In this document: positions 6,755-14,309 of the stretch, piece by piece
Layout of the letters: each line of letters opens with the position of its first letter
Numbering within the stretch: position 1 is the stretch's first letter
NCBI GenBank assembly: GCA_964402115.1
Contig: CAYOBW010000167.1
Coordinates: forward strand, 1-15,484
DNA: 15,484 nt
From: CAYOBW01 sp964402115
GTDB taxonomy: Bacteria; Verrucomicrobiota; Kiritimatiellia; UBA8416; CAYOBW01
Reading direction: 5' to 3'
Made by a program: the position numbers and the translations under genes
The notes under the pieces: model-generated
Seen by the model: the letters and a program-made list of their open reading frames with translations, nothing else
Told to the model about the DNA's origin: nothing
Databases searched by the model: none

Positions 6755-7069
6755 ATGGCACAGACGGCAACGCTGCACATCAAGGTCGAGCCCGCCATGG
6801 CCCGGAGTCTGAAGCAGGTGGCCGGACGGCGGCGGGTGACCGTTGGCGAGCTGGTCCGCCAGGCCGTTCAGACCTGCTACCAGACGGAAGGGCTGGGCCT
6901 GACGGCTGCCCAGCGGCAGGCCTTGGAAGCCTATCGCGGCGGGTACGTCAGCCTCGGAAAGCTGGCCGAGGCCATGGGCCTCTCTGCGCTGCAGACGCGG
7001 GAGTGGCTCAGCGAACGCGGAATCGCGCAGAACACGGTTTGCGCCAAGGAAGACCTGGACCATGCCTGA
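6755..7069 (+). CDS. Antitoxin, ribbon-helix-helix-like with UPF0175-like C-terminus
   Basis: Predicted 104-residue antitoxin that neutralises the PIN-domain toxin encoded next and represses the operon. Residues 3-45 (TATLHIKVEPAMARSLKQVA, then VTVGELVRQAV) have the strand-helix-helix pattern of CopG/Arc-type DNA-binding proteins. Residues 50-91 (AAQRQALEAYRGGYVSLGKLA then an E-W-L-xx-RGI helix) resemble the UPF0175 family, which pairs with DUF3368 PIN proteins. The ATG at 6755 follows AAAGGAG at a 7-base spacer; an in-frame TTG at 6698 belongs to the promoter. The last 8 bases overlap the toxin start, so the two are co-translated in the antitoxin-first order usual for type II pairs. Confidence 0.7.
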   Translation: MAQTATLHIKVEPAMARSLKQVAGRRRVTVGELVRQAVQTCYQTEGLGLTAAQRQALEAYRGGYVSLGKLAEAMGLSALQTREWLSERGIAQNTVCAKEDLDHA

Positions 7070-7556
7070 GCACGCGGGCTGGTGCTTCGACTGCGTGACG
7101 CTCTCCAACTTCGCTTTGGCTGGCGGGCTGGAGGTGCTCACTCGCCGCTACCGTGACCGTGCCCTCGTGGCCACCCAGGTGGTCGACGAGTTGACGCGTG
7201 GCGTGGCCGCCGGCCACGCGGCGCTGGCCGGCTGTCTCGACCTCGTGGACAAGGGCCTCCTGCGCGTGGTGTCGCTGGAGCGGGCCGAGCGGGATACCTA
7301 CCGGGAACTCAGCGCGCACCTGGGTGCCGGCGAGGCCGGCACGATCGCCGTGGCCCGTCATCGGCACGCCGTTGCGGTAACGGATGACCTGGCAGCCCGC
7401 CGGACCTGCGCCGGCCTGAACGTTGCCGTGACGGGAACGATCGGTATCCTGCAGGCGGCCGTTCGCGATGGCGATCTGACGCCCGCCGCAGCCAACGAAC
7501 TGCTTCGCAAGATGCTTGAGTTCGGGTTCCACTCGCCTGTGGGGCGGATCACGTAG
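7062..7556 (+). CDS. PIN-domain toxin, VapC/DUF3368-like
   Basis: Predicted 164-residue Mg2+-dependent ribonuclease of the PIN fold, toxic when not bound by its antitoxin; related toxins cut tRNA or rRNA. The acidic active-site set is visible: D10 in FDCVTLSNFA, E43 in VVDELTRG, E91 in LGAGEAGTIA and D108/D109 in AVTDDLAAR. The stretch VAVTGTIGILQAAVRDGDLT (122-141) followed by ANELLRKMLEFGFHSPV is the usual C-terminal pattern of DUF3368-type PIN proteins. All four residues are kept, so the toxin should be active. The start overlaps the antitoxin stop. The target RNA cannot be inferred. Confidence 0.8.
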   Translation: MPEHAGWCFDCVTLSNFALAGGLEVLTRRYRDRALVATQVVDELTRGVAAGHAALAGCLDLVDKGLLRVVSLERAERDTYRELSAHLGAGEAGTIAVARHRHAVAVTDDLAARRTCAGLNVAVTGTIGILQAAVRDGDLTPAAANELLRKMLEFGFHSPVGRIT

Positions 7557-7643
7557 ACTCTCGCCATGCAGCCCCGATCCCAGATCCGGGGGAGACGATG
7601 TGTATCCTGAACACTCCCGGTCTGACCGGAGAGGGAGGCCAAC

Positions 7644-8387
7644 ATGACGGTTCGCAACGATGGCATGCATCCGGCTGACACGTCTGGCTGCCTGGTGGGG
7701 CAGGGGGGAGCGGCGGGGGCACCGCGGCCCGACGCGGACACCGCGGAGACGCGGGCGGCGCGGGAGGCCATGGCGCGGGTCGTGGAGCGGCACGGGGTCA
7801 CCAACTTGGCCGTGCTGGCCGCCCTGCGCGCCGTGCCGCGTCACCTGTTCATGCCGCCGGCCTTTCGCGAAGGGGCGGATGCGTACGGCGACCATCCCTG
7901 CGCGATCGGCTACCAGCAGACCATCTCGCAGCCGTTTATCGTGGCGTACATGACCGACGCGCTTCGCGTCCAGCGCGGCGAGAAGGTGCTCGAGATCGGC
8001 ACCGGATCCGGCTACCAAGCGGCCGTGCTGGCGGAGCTGGGCGCCGAGGTGTACAGCGTGGAGCTGCTGGAGCCCCTGGCCGGACACGCGCGGCAAGTGC
8101 TTGCCGACCAGGGCTATGCGAACGTGCGCGTACGCCACGGCGACGGGTACGAGGGGTGGGCGGAGCACGCGCCGTTCGACGCGATCATCGTGACGTGTGC
8201 GCCGACCAAGGTGCCGCCGGCGCTCGTCGCGCAGTTGAAGGATGGCGGGCGAATGGTGGCGCCCGTGGGCGTTGGCGTGCAGCGGCTCGTCTTCTTGCGC
8301 AAGCGCGGGGAGCGGCTGGAGCAGGCGGAGGACCTGGCCGTGCGGTTCGTGCCGATGGTGCCTGGCGGAGCGAGCTTCGAACCTTGA
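7644..8387 (+). CDS. pcm: Protein-L-isoaspartate O-methyltransferase
   Basis: SAM-dependent repair enzyme that methylates isoaspartyl residues in damaged proteins so that they can revert to aspartate; cytoplasmic. The 247-residue product has the family pattern: AVPRHLFMP (63-71), QTISQP (92-97), the SAM-binding VLEIGTGSGYQ (115-125), then VYSVE (136-140) and DAIIVTCA. Residues 1-40 are a low-complexity extension not usual in the family, so a later start is possible, but the ATG at 7644 has a clear GAGGGAGG (7631-7638) 5 bases upstream. A small hairpin, CCGGT-CTG-ACCGG (7617-7629), lies just before that site. The FHA gene follows after 123 bases. PCMT homologues also modify some RiPPs, but the sequence looks like the ordinary repair enzyme. 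Confidence 0.9.
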   Translation: MTVRNDGMHPADTSGCLVGQGGAAGAPRPDADTAETRAAREAMARVVERHGVTNLAVLAALRAVPRHLFMPPAFREGADAYGDHPCAIGYQQTISQPFIVAYMTDALRVQRGEKVLEIGTGSGYQAAVLAELGAEVYSVELLEPLAGHARQVLADQGYANVRVRHGDGYEGWAEHAPFDAIIVTCAPTKVPPALVAQLKDGGRMVAPVGVGVQRLVFLRKRGERLEQAEDLAVRFVPMVPGGASFEP

Positions 8388-8510
8388 TGGATGCTGCAGA
8401 CGATGGTGCGGCAGCGTCGGGTCGTGGTTGACCGTCAGAAATGCGTTGCCAGCGGGGGGCGGGTCGTATTAACTAGGCGGCAGTTTTGGGATCAAGCGGG
8501 GGGCGTGGAC

Positions 8511-8906
8511 ATGCAATTGCGATATCAGGACGAAAACGGCCAGTCGGTGGAGATCGCGCTTACGGACCGGACCGTCGTCATGGGGCGCGGCGAGGGCGTC
8601 GAGATCGTGCTGGCGAGCGAGAAGGTGTCGCGCCGGCATGCCGAGATCCGCTGCTGGGACGGCGACTACATCATCAAGGACCTCCACTCCCGCAACGGCA
8701 CGTTCGTGAACGACGAACCCGTGGATGTCGTCAAGCTGGAACCCGGCGACCGCGTCCGCATTGGCGGAATCGAGCTCTTCTTCGAGGACCAGGCCCCCAA
8801 GGCGCCGAACACGGTGATCCGCAAGATTGGCGAGGAGATGGCGGAGGGCAAGGGCTACTCCACCATGCTGCGCGCCATCGTCAAGGAAGCTTCCGGCGAC
8901 CGCTGA
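8511..8906 (+). CDS. Small FHA-domain protein
   Basis: FHA domains bind phosphothreonine peptides, often those made by Ser/Thr kinases. The 131-residue product is almost all one domain: strands from residue 2, G25-R26 in VVMGRGEGV, S40-R-R-H43 in KVSRRHAEI, and N62-G63 in LHSRNGTFVND, the residues that contact the phosphate and shape the binding loop. The last 35 residues (NTVIRKIGEEMAEGKGY onward) form a helical tail of unknown role. The ATG at 8511 is preferred because the domain starts there; a run of G at 8498-8503 may serve as ribosome binding site. The frame is open back to 8391, but that part shows no conserved features. A weak TTGCCA (8446) and TATTAA (8467) pair upstream has a short 15-bp spacer. 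No kinase gene is in the window. The second radical SAM gene follows 60 bases later. Confidence 0.85.
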   Translation: MQLRYQDENGQSVEIALTDRTVVMGRGEGVEIVLASEKVSRRHAEIRCWDGDYIIKDLHSRNGTFVNDEPVDVVKLEPGDRVRIGGIELFFEDQAPKAPNTVIRKIGEEMAEGKGYSTMLRAIVKEASGDR

Positions 8907-8966
8907 GCCACCCTTTCTGCTGCTGCCCATGAACGCGACCTTCGATCACGGCGGGCGGGGCCGGTC

Positions 8967-10334
8967 ATGACCGCGGCCGTGCAACCGGGGCGTACGGGGG
9001 CGGACAACGCAGCCGGCTTCCCTGCCGATGCCGTGCTGCTCCCGCTGACCTCCGGCGCGCTGCTGGTCTCGCGGGCGCACGCCGTGTTCTGCCGCATCCC
9101 ATCCGCGGAGCTGGCCGCTGTCCGCGCCGTCATCGGCGGCGGCCTGCGCGTCGAGGCGCTGAGCGCCGGTCTGCGCGCTGACCTGGAGCGGCACGGCTGG
9201 TTCGCTCCTCCGCGCCCGCCCAAGGCGGACCCGCCTACCGTGCAGCTGCAACTCACCAACGCCTGCAATCTCGCCTGCGCCTACTGCTGCACCAACTCCG
9301 GCAAGCCCCGCGCCGGCGAGGTCTCGTTCGAGCGGTTGCGCGACGTCGTGCGCCGGATTCCCGAGGTCGCCGGGGCGGACACGCGCGTGGCGCTGCTCGG
9401 CGGCGAGCCGCTCCTGGTGCCGTGGGCGCTCGACCTCGCGACGGAGATCCTCGACCGCGGCCTCCACGTGACACTCTTCTCGAACGGCATGCCCCTCGTG
9501 GACGACGACCTGGCCCGGCGCGCAGCCGCCTTGACGGCGCGCGGCATGGAGGTGCGGATCAGCCTGGGCGGTCCCTCGGCGGAGCTGTGCGATGCCGTCT
9601 CCGGGACGCGCCGCTTCGATCTGGCCATCGAGGGGCTGCAGCGCTTCGCCGCCCACGGCGGGCGGGCCGCGGTGGACCTGATGCTGATGCCCGAGTCCGT
9701 CGGGACCGTGGCGCAGGATTTGCCCCGGCTGCGCGAACGGCTACCGCCGGGCACGCCCGTGGCGCTGGGGATCCTCTACCTCAGCGGCCGCGAAACCGGC
9801 GCCCACCTCTTCCGGGGCCGCGCGGAGCTGGAGGACGCGCTCAACCGTATCGCGTTCGAGGCCGGCGAGAGCATCGCCGCCACGGCCCCGAGCCCCGTCA
9901 CGCACCGCCGCGAGGGCTGCGGTTGCGCGCTGGGCCGGCACGTGCACATCCGCAGCGACGGCGCGCTTTTCAACTGCTTCAAGATGGAGGAGAAGGTGGG
10001 TGATCTCGCCGGGATGGGCTTCGACGCTGCCGCGCGCTTCATCCGCGAACACCCGCACCGGGCCGCGGACCTGCCGACCTGCGCCGCGTGCCCGCTGGCG
10101 ACGCTGTGCGGGGCAGGCTGCCGGTCGGAGAACCTCCTCTACACGGGGGACGCGGACGTGCCGCCCTGCGGTCCGTGGCGCGTGCGCGTGCTTAGCGAAC
10201 TGCTGGCCGAGGACCGGGTCTCGGCGCTGGAGTGGCCCGTGGCCTTCCTGGTCGAAGCCGCTCGCGCCCGCGGCATCGCCACCCCGCCCGACATCGCCGC
10301 CCGCGGCATCTCGCGGCACCTGGTGGATGTGTAG
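8967..10334 (+). CDS. Radical SAM/SPASM enzyme with PqqD/RRE-like N-terminus
   Basis: Predicted peptide- or protein-modifying radical SAM enzyme of 455 residues. Residues about 22-80 (LLPLTSGALLVSRAHAVFCR, then AELAAVRAV and LRADLERHGWF) have the strand and helix pattern of a PqqD-like RiPP recognition element, which docks leader peptides. The catalytic motif CNLACAYC (C100, C104, C107) and GGEP (145-148) follow. The C-terminal SPASM region has C318, C320, C337, C372, C375, C381, C385 and C401, with CAACPLATLCGAGC (372-385). The ATG at 8967 has only a G-rich stretch before it. No small peptide gene is seen in the 60-base gaps on either side, so the substrate is unknown; it may lie outside the window or be one of the neighbouring proteins. 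It differs clearly from the minus-strand enzyme, which lacks the RRE-like part. Confidence 0.85.
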   Translation: MTAAVQPGRTGADNAAGFPADAVLLPLTSGALLVSRAHAVFCRIPSAELAAVRAVIGGGLRVEALSAGLRADLERHGWFAPPRPPKADPPTVQLQLTNACNLACAYCCTNSGKPRAGEVSFERLRDVVRRIPEVAGADTRVALLGGEPLLVPWALDLATEILDRGLHVTLFSNGMPLVDDDLARRAAALTARGMEVRISLGGPSAELCDAVSGTRRFDLAIEGLQRFAAHGGRAAVDLMLMPESVGTVAQDLPRLRERLPPGTPVALGILYLSGRETGAHLFRGRAELEDALNRIAFEAGESIAATAPSPVTHRREGCGCALGRHVHIRSDGALFNCFKMEEKVGDLAGMGFDAAARFIREHPHRAADLPTCAACPLATLCGAGCRSENLLYTGDADVPPCGPWRVRVLSELLAEDRVSALEWPVAFLVEAARARGIATPPDIAARGISRHLVDV

Positions 10335-10393
10335 TCCCCGTCCCCGCAACCCCGAGGATTTGGGTGCTTGCTCCGCACGGAGCCCGGCGTAGA

Positions 10394-12790
10394 ATGCCCC
10401 GCATGAAAAGCAGGCGGGGATGGTTCCTGGGGTTGCTGGCTACGGGGGTGTGTGGCTCGGGCATCGGTCAGGCGGCGGCGCCCGTCTCCAATCTCCTCGC
10501 CAACGCCGGGTTCGAGCAGGCGGCGGCCGGTGATCGGCCGGCCGGCTGGTCGGGCTTGTGGACGCGCGAGGCCGGCGCCGGGGTTCTGGCGCTGGACGCG
10601 GCGGAGCGGCATGGCGGTGCGCGCTCGGTGCGCCTGGAGCACCGCGGCGCGCGCGACTGGAGCTTCACGCCCGAGTTGAGCCTGGCGGCGCAGCCGGGCG
10701 AGGTCGTGGAGCTGCGCGCCTGGGTGAAGGTCCGCGGCGAGGGCTCCGTGACGCTTGGCGCCGCCGCCTACGGCCCGGCTGACGTGGTCGTGGACTGGAT
10801 CGCGGGCGCGGTGACCGCGGAAGCGGCCCCGGCCTGGCAGGAGCTGCGCACGCGGCTGGTCGGGACGCCGGAGGTGGCGCGCTGGGCGCCACGGCTGATC
10901 GGGGAGGGTGCGGCGACGGTGTGGGTGGATGACGTGACCGTGCTGCGCGGGGGCAGCATCGGGGACCTGGCCGCCGGCCGCCCGCCCGCCACGTTCGCGC
11001 TGACCAACACCGCGCTCGTCGTTGCGCTGCGGACGGCGGATGGCACGCTGGCGGTGACCGATCGGCGCACAGGCCGCACGTGGACGCAGGCGCCGGCCGG
11101 CCGGCGCGGGACCGTATTGGCGGCGACCCGCGCCGATGGGGAGCTGCGCGCGGAGTGGCTGGATCCCGCGCTGGCCTCGAATGTCACCGTCACGGTGCGG
11201 CTCGACGGCGCGCTGCCCGAGGTGCTGGTCACGCTCGAGGGCCGCGGGGGCCAGTCCGCGAACGTCGCCTGGCCGCCGCCGTTCACGGGTGCGCCGGGCG
11301 AGCGGCTGATCGTACCCATGAACGAGGGCATCGCCTATCCCGTGGACGACCCGCGCATCGAGCCCTTCTCGCTCGTCGGCTATGGCGGCCACGGCATCTG
11401 CATGTCCTTCTGGGGCTTGACCGACGGCCGGCAGGGGCAGATGGCCATCATCGAGACGCCGGACGACATGCAGATCCGCATTTTGCGCCAGGGGGCGCAG
11501 CTCGCCATCGCCCCGGTCTGGCAGCCCCAGCGCGGCGCGTTCGGCTATCCGCGGCGGCTGCGCTACGTCTTCTTCGCGGACGGCGGCTACGTGGCGATGT
11601 GCAAGCGCTACCGCGCCGCCGTGCAGGCCGCCGGCCGGCTCAAGACGCTCGCGGCCAAGCGCCAGGCCAACCCGCGCGTGGACCTGCTGGTCGGCGCCGT
11701 GAACGTCTGGTGCTGGGACGGGGACGCCGCCGGCATCGTCGCTGCGCTGCAGGCGCGCGGGATCGGGCGCATCCTCTGGAGCGCGGCGGCCAAGCCCGAG
11801 ACGCTGCGGGCGCTGAACGCGAAGCCCGGCGTGCTCACCAGCCGCTACGACATCTACCAGGACCTGATGGATCCCGCCATCGTGCGCGAGCAGGGGATGT
11901 GGCGGCATGGCGACTGGACGCAGGAGGGCTTTCCCGCCGACATCATGCTCGACGCGGCCGGGCGTCCGCTGAAGGGGTGGGAGGTCAAGGGCAAGGACGG
12001 CCGCATGTACCCCTGCGCCGTGCTTTGCGACAGCCGCGCGCTGGAGCATGCCCGCCGGCGTGTGCCGGCGGAGCTGCGGACGCACCCGTACGGCTGCCGG
12101 TTCATAGACACCACCACCGCCAGCCCGTGGCGCGAGTGCTATCACCCCGATCACCCGCTGACCCGCGGCGCGAGCCGGGAGTGGAAGATGAGACTCCTCG
12201 CGTACTTGTCGGACGAGCTGGGCCTCGTCACCGGCAGCGAGACCGGCCACGATGCCGCCGTGCCGTTCGTGCACTACTTCGAGGGCATGCTGAGCCTGGG
12301 GCCGTACCGCGTGCCTGACGCCGGCCGCGACATGGCACGGACCTGGACCGAGGTGCCCGAACTGGTGGCGCGGTTTCAACTTGGCCACGCCTACCGGTTG
12401 CCCCTCTGGGAGCTGGTTTACCACGATTGCGTTGTCGCGCAGTGGTACTGGGGCGACTACAACAACAAGCTGCCCGCCCTGTGGGACAAGCGCGACCTCT
12501 TCAACGCGCTCTACGGCACGCCGCCGATGTTCATGTTCGACCGCGTCGGCTGGGAGCGGCAGGCGGACCGGTTCGTGCGCTCGTATCAGGCCGTCTGCCC
12601 GGTGGCGCGCGCCACGGGCTACGCGGAGATGACCGACCACCGCGACCTGACGCCCGACCGCGCCGTGCAGCAGACGACCTTCGCGAACGGCGTGACCGTG
12701 ACCGTAAATTTCGGGGAGGCGCCCGTCGAATTGCCCGGCGGCGAGCCGCTGGCGGGCGGCGGCTGCCGCGTGCAGGGGCTGCCGCAGTGA
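10394..12790 (+). CDS. Secreted glycoside hydrolase, GH129/GH101-like
   Basis: The 798-residue product has a signal peptide (about 1-29, ending GIGQAAA) and a carbohydrate-binding-like beta-sandwich (about 32-195, starting NLLANAGFEQ and ending ATVWVDDVTVL). A second beta-domain (about 200-410), a TIM-barrel region (about 420-720) and a short beta tail follow. The barrel has RFIDTTTASPWRECYHPDHP and LVTGSETGHDAAVPFVHYFE. D572 and E616 are 44 residues apart, close to the nucleophile and acid/base spacing I recall for GH129 alpha-N-acetylgalactosaminidases (D435/E478 in NagBb). GH129 and GH101 enzymes release GalNAc-containing units from mucin-type glycans; here the exact sugar is inference. 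The ATG at 10394 is preferred; GGAG (10379-10382) lies upstream in a small hairpin (10371-10383). A second in-frame ATG at 10403 is possible. A long antisense open frame on the minus strand is a GC-driven shadow. Confidence 0.65.
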   Translation: MPRMKSRRGWFLGLLATGVCGSGIGQAAAPVSNLLANAGFEQAAAGDRPAGWSGLWTREAGAGVLALDAAERHGGARSVRLEHRGARDWSFTPELSLAAQPGEVVELRAWVKVRGEGSVTLGAAAYGPADVVVDWIAGAVTAEAAPAWQELRTRLVGTPEVARWAPRLIGEGAATVWVDDVTVLRGGSIGDLAAGRPPATFALTNTALVVALRTADGTLAVTDRRTGRTWTQAPAGRRGTVLAATRADGELRAEWLDPALASNVTVTVRLDGALPEVLVTLEGRGGQSANVAWPPPFTGAPGERLIVPMNEGIAYPVDDPRIEPFSLVGYGGHGICMSFWGLTDGRQGQMAIIETPDDMQIRILRQGAQLAIAPVWQPQRGAFGYPRRLRYVFFADGGYVAMCKRYRAAVQAAGRLKTLAAKRQANPRVDLLVGAVNVWCWDGDAAGIVAALQARGIGRILWSAAAKPETLRALNAKPGVLTSRYDIYQDLMDPAIVREQGMWRHGDWTQEGFPADIMLDAAGRPLKGWEVKGKDGRMYPCAVLCDSRALEHARRRVPAELRTHPYGCRFIDTTTASPWRECYHPDHPLTRGASREWKMRLLAYLSDELGLVTGSETGHDAAVPFVHYFEGMLSLGPYRVPDAGRDMARTWTEVPELVARFQLGHAYRLPLWELVYHDCVVAQWYWGDYNNKLPALWDKRDLFNALYGTPPMFMFDRVGWERQADRFVRSYQAVCPVARATGYAEMTDHRDLTPDRAVQQTTFANGVTVTVNFGEAPVELPGGEPLAGGGCRVQGLPQ

Positions 12791-12804
12791 GTGCCGCGCA
12801 GGCA

Positions 12805-12833
12805 TTGACAAGGAAGCAGGCGTGCGCTATTGG
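12805..12833 (+). promoter_or_regulatory. Sigma-70-type promoter upstream of the zinc-ribbon gene
   Basis: TTGACA (12805-12810) is a perfect -35 box, followed after exactly 17 bp by TATTGG (12828-12833), four of six for -10. It lies about 100 bases before the ATG at 12932 and just after the stop of the glycosidase gene, so the downstream gene can be expressed independently. Confidence 0.45.
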
Positions 12834-12931
12834 CTTGATCGTCCGGCGCACCCGTGGCGGGTTCGCCGTCCGGTCCGGCGCAGGCGTTCTGCCGCAGCGG
12901 AAGACCGGGAGAGACGCGAGGATAACAGCAC

Positions 12932-13252
12932 ATGAGCACTTGTCCCACGTGTGGTGAGCAGAGTGAGGATCAGTTCGATTCATGCTGGAAATGTGGATCG
13001 GCGCTCCGCGACGCCGACGGTCGGGTGATTCCGCGCAGCACGGCTCCGCCGGTGCCGACTCCTGAGGTCGTCAGGCACCGTATGTTCCGTGGGACTTTCA
13101 CGACCTGGAAAGCCCTGTTTGAAGAAGCAGGCGAGTTCGCGACGCGAGTTGGCAGGGAGCGACTGATCGGCATTTGTCATTCGGAAGACCAGAGCAATAG
13201 TGTTGTGGTGGTTTGGTACTGGGGCCCACCCCGCGAGGACGGTGTCCAATGA
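12932..13252 (+). CDS. Small zinc-ribbon protein
   Basis: The 106-residue product begins with a zinc ribbon: C4-x2-C7 and C18-x2-C21 (CPTCGEQSEDQFDSCWKCG), which should bind one Zn2+. A linker rich in Pro follows, then a compact alpha/beta C-terminal part (52-100: TFTTWKALFEEAGEFATRVG, then RLIGICHSEDQSNSVVVVWYW). The last strand, VVVVWYW, looks like the edge of a small sheet. I do not recognise a specific function; such proteins are annotated as hypothetical zinc-ribbon proteins. There is no signal peptide. GCGAGGA about 10 bases upstream is a modest ribosome binding site. The gene starts the part of the window with lower GC. Confidence 0.75.
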   Translation: MSTCPTCGEQSEDQFDSCWKCGSALRDADGRVIPRSTAPPVPTPEVVRHRMFRGTFTTWKALFEEAGEFATRVGRERLIGICHSEDQSNSVVVVWYWGPPREDGVQ

Positions 13253-13942
13253 GAAGGGACTTGTCTTGGTCCAGATCACGGACAGGAATCACCATGCAAG
13301 CGGTTGCAGGGTGCCCTCCACAAGGTGTCGGGTCCCCTGAACCGTGACGTCGGCGGACAAGGATGAGCATCACTGGGACATTTGGACTGTCTGGCTGGCA
13401 TTGGTCACGTTCACGCCACTTCGGCGATTGCCGTTCCGGCTTCATCTGACGTTGGGATCGCTCTGGTGCATTCACGGTTGTTCAGCAACAATGGCAATCT
13501 GAGGAGCGAGGCAGCCAACAATTAGCGGCCCTATCACCTTCGTTTATGGGCATTCCGTGGTGGAGATGGGAGAAGGCTGAGTAGGGCCGCCTTCTCCGAA
13601 GGCGCGCGAGATTGGTGACAGTCGAATGGTGATGGGGTCAACCTTTTGGTGGCGTGGCTGCGGCAGAGTCGCCTGTGGTGAGTTGGTAGAGGACTTCCCA
13701 GCCGCTGGGCTTGAGTAGCGGACGGCGCATGCGTGCTCACGCCTTACGGCGGTCGTGCTTCTTGCCCTGCCTCTGTAAGAAGGAAGCCGTGCACTCTTCC
13801 CTTTTTCAGAGGAATGTGCAGATAATCTGCCTGGCGCCAATTGCCCCGACCCGGTATTGAACCACCGAGACACGGAGAAGGCCGGAAGACGAGGCTCGAC
13901 AACGTGATCAAGGGCATTAACTGGCGGCGAGGAGAGATACGA
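13253..13942. other. Gene-free stretch of about 690 bases
   Basis: Neither strand shows a frame with protein-like composition or a ribosome binding site; open frames on the minus strand are antisense to the next genes and rich in Arg, Ser and Pro. GC content is visibly lower than in the first 12 kb. It contains the REP-like hairpin at 13588-13604 and, at 13861-13880, ACCACCGAGACACGGAGAAG, a purine-rich string of a type often seen in intergenic DNA of PVC genomes. No tRNA, hairpin with T-tract, or clear promoter was found. Confidence 0.5.
13588..13604. repeat. REP-like hairpin, family 2, copy 1
   Basis: CGCCTTC (13588-13594), loop TCC, GAAGGCG (13598-13604) is a perfect 7-bp stem. The 20-base string CCGCCTTCTCCGAAGGCGCG here is also present on the minus strand of the element around 15425-15441, so the two are copies of one repeat in opposite orientation. 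Confidence 0.55.
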
Positions 13943-14293
13943 ATGGCACACCCGAGGATACAGTTCAACGATGCGTGGGAATCGATCCCTTTGGAGTATG
14001 CGGACGACGTCATCGCGTACTTTGACCGGGTCTTGCAGCCCACCCACCCCCTGCGCGCCTTCAAACTCTTTCCCGCAGCCAAATGCTGTCTGAAGCAGAA
14101 GTACCTGGTCGAGGAGGAAGAACCCAGCGACCTGCTGTGGGTCTTGGACATGGAAAAGAGGATGCGGATTAGCGGCAAGACGTTCTTCTCCTTCAAACGA
14201 CTGGAAACCCAAGAGGAGCTGGACGCCCTGCTGCGGGCTGATTACGAGGCGTGGGTTCAGCACATGAAGGAAGCAGGCGCGTGGGGAGAGTAG
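13943..14293 (+). CDS. Hypothetical protein, 116 residues
   Basis: I do not recognise this protein. It is soluble, with no signal peptide or membrane segment, and mixed in charge. An acidic patch EEEEPSD lies at about 56-62, and the C-terminal half is mainly helical (SFKRLETQEELDALLRADYE, then WVQHMKEAG). Two adjacent cysteines lie in AAKCCLKQKY (about 45-54). The ATG at 13943 follows GCGAGGAGAG (13928-13936) at a good distance; the frame is open back to 13841, but that part has no ribosome binding site. The next gene, for a secreted protein, starts 16 bases downstream, so the two probably share a transcript. Small acidic proteins beside secreted ones can be immunity or chaperone partners, but nothing in the sequence shows this. 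Confidence 0.65.
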   Translation: MAHPRIQFNDAWESIPLEYADDVIAYFDRVLQPTHPLRAFKLFPAAKCCLKQKYLVEEEEPSDLLWVLDMEKRMRISGKTFFSFKRLETQEELDALLRADYEAWVQHMKEAGAWGE

Positions 14294-14309
14294 GCGGCAT
14301 GCAGTATTC

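Noticed and set aside
7644..8387. Methyltransferase as a RiPP-tailoring enzyme
   Set aside because: It has ordinary Pcm motifs, is on the opposite strand from the peptide gene and is separated from it by the toxin-antitoxin pair. The housekeeping repair role is simpler.
8929..8970. 13-codon mini-gene overlapping the start of the second radical SAM gene (ATGA)
   Set aside because: There is no Shine-Dalgarno before it and the encoded peptide (MNATFDHGGRGRS) shows no leader or core features. It is short enough to be chance, so it was not accepted as the missing precursor.
10139..12811. Very long open frame on the minus strand (890 codons) opposite the glycosidase
   Set aside because: It is antisense to a gene with signal peptide and recognisable domains, has a His/Arg/Pro/Ala-rich unstructured composition, and no ribosome binding site. 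GC-rich codon use on the other strand explains it.
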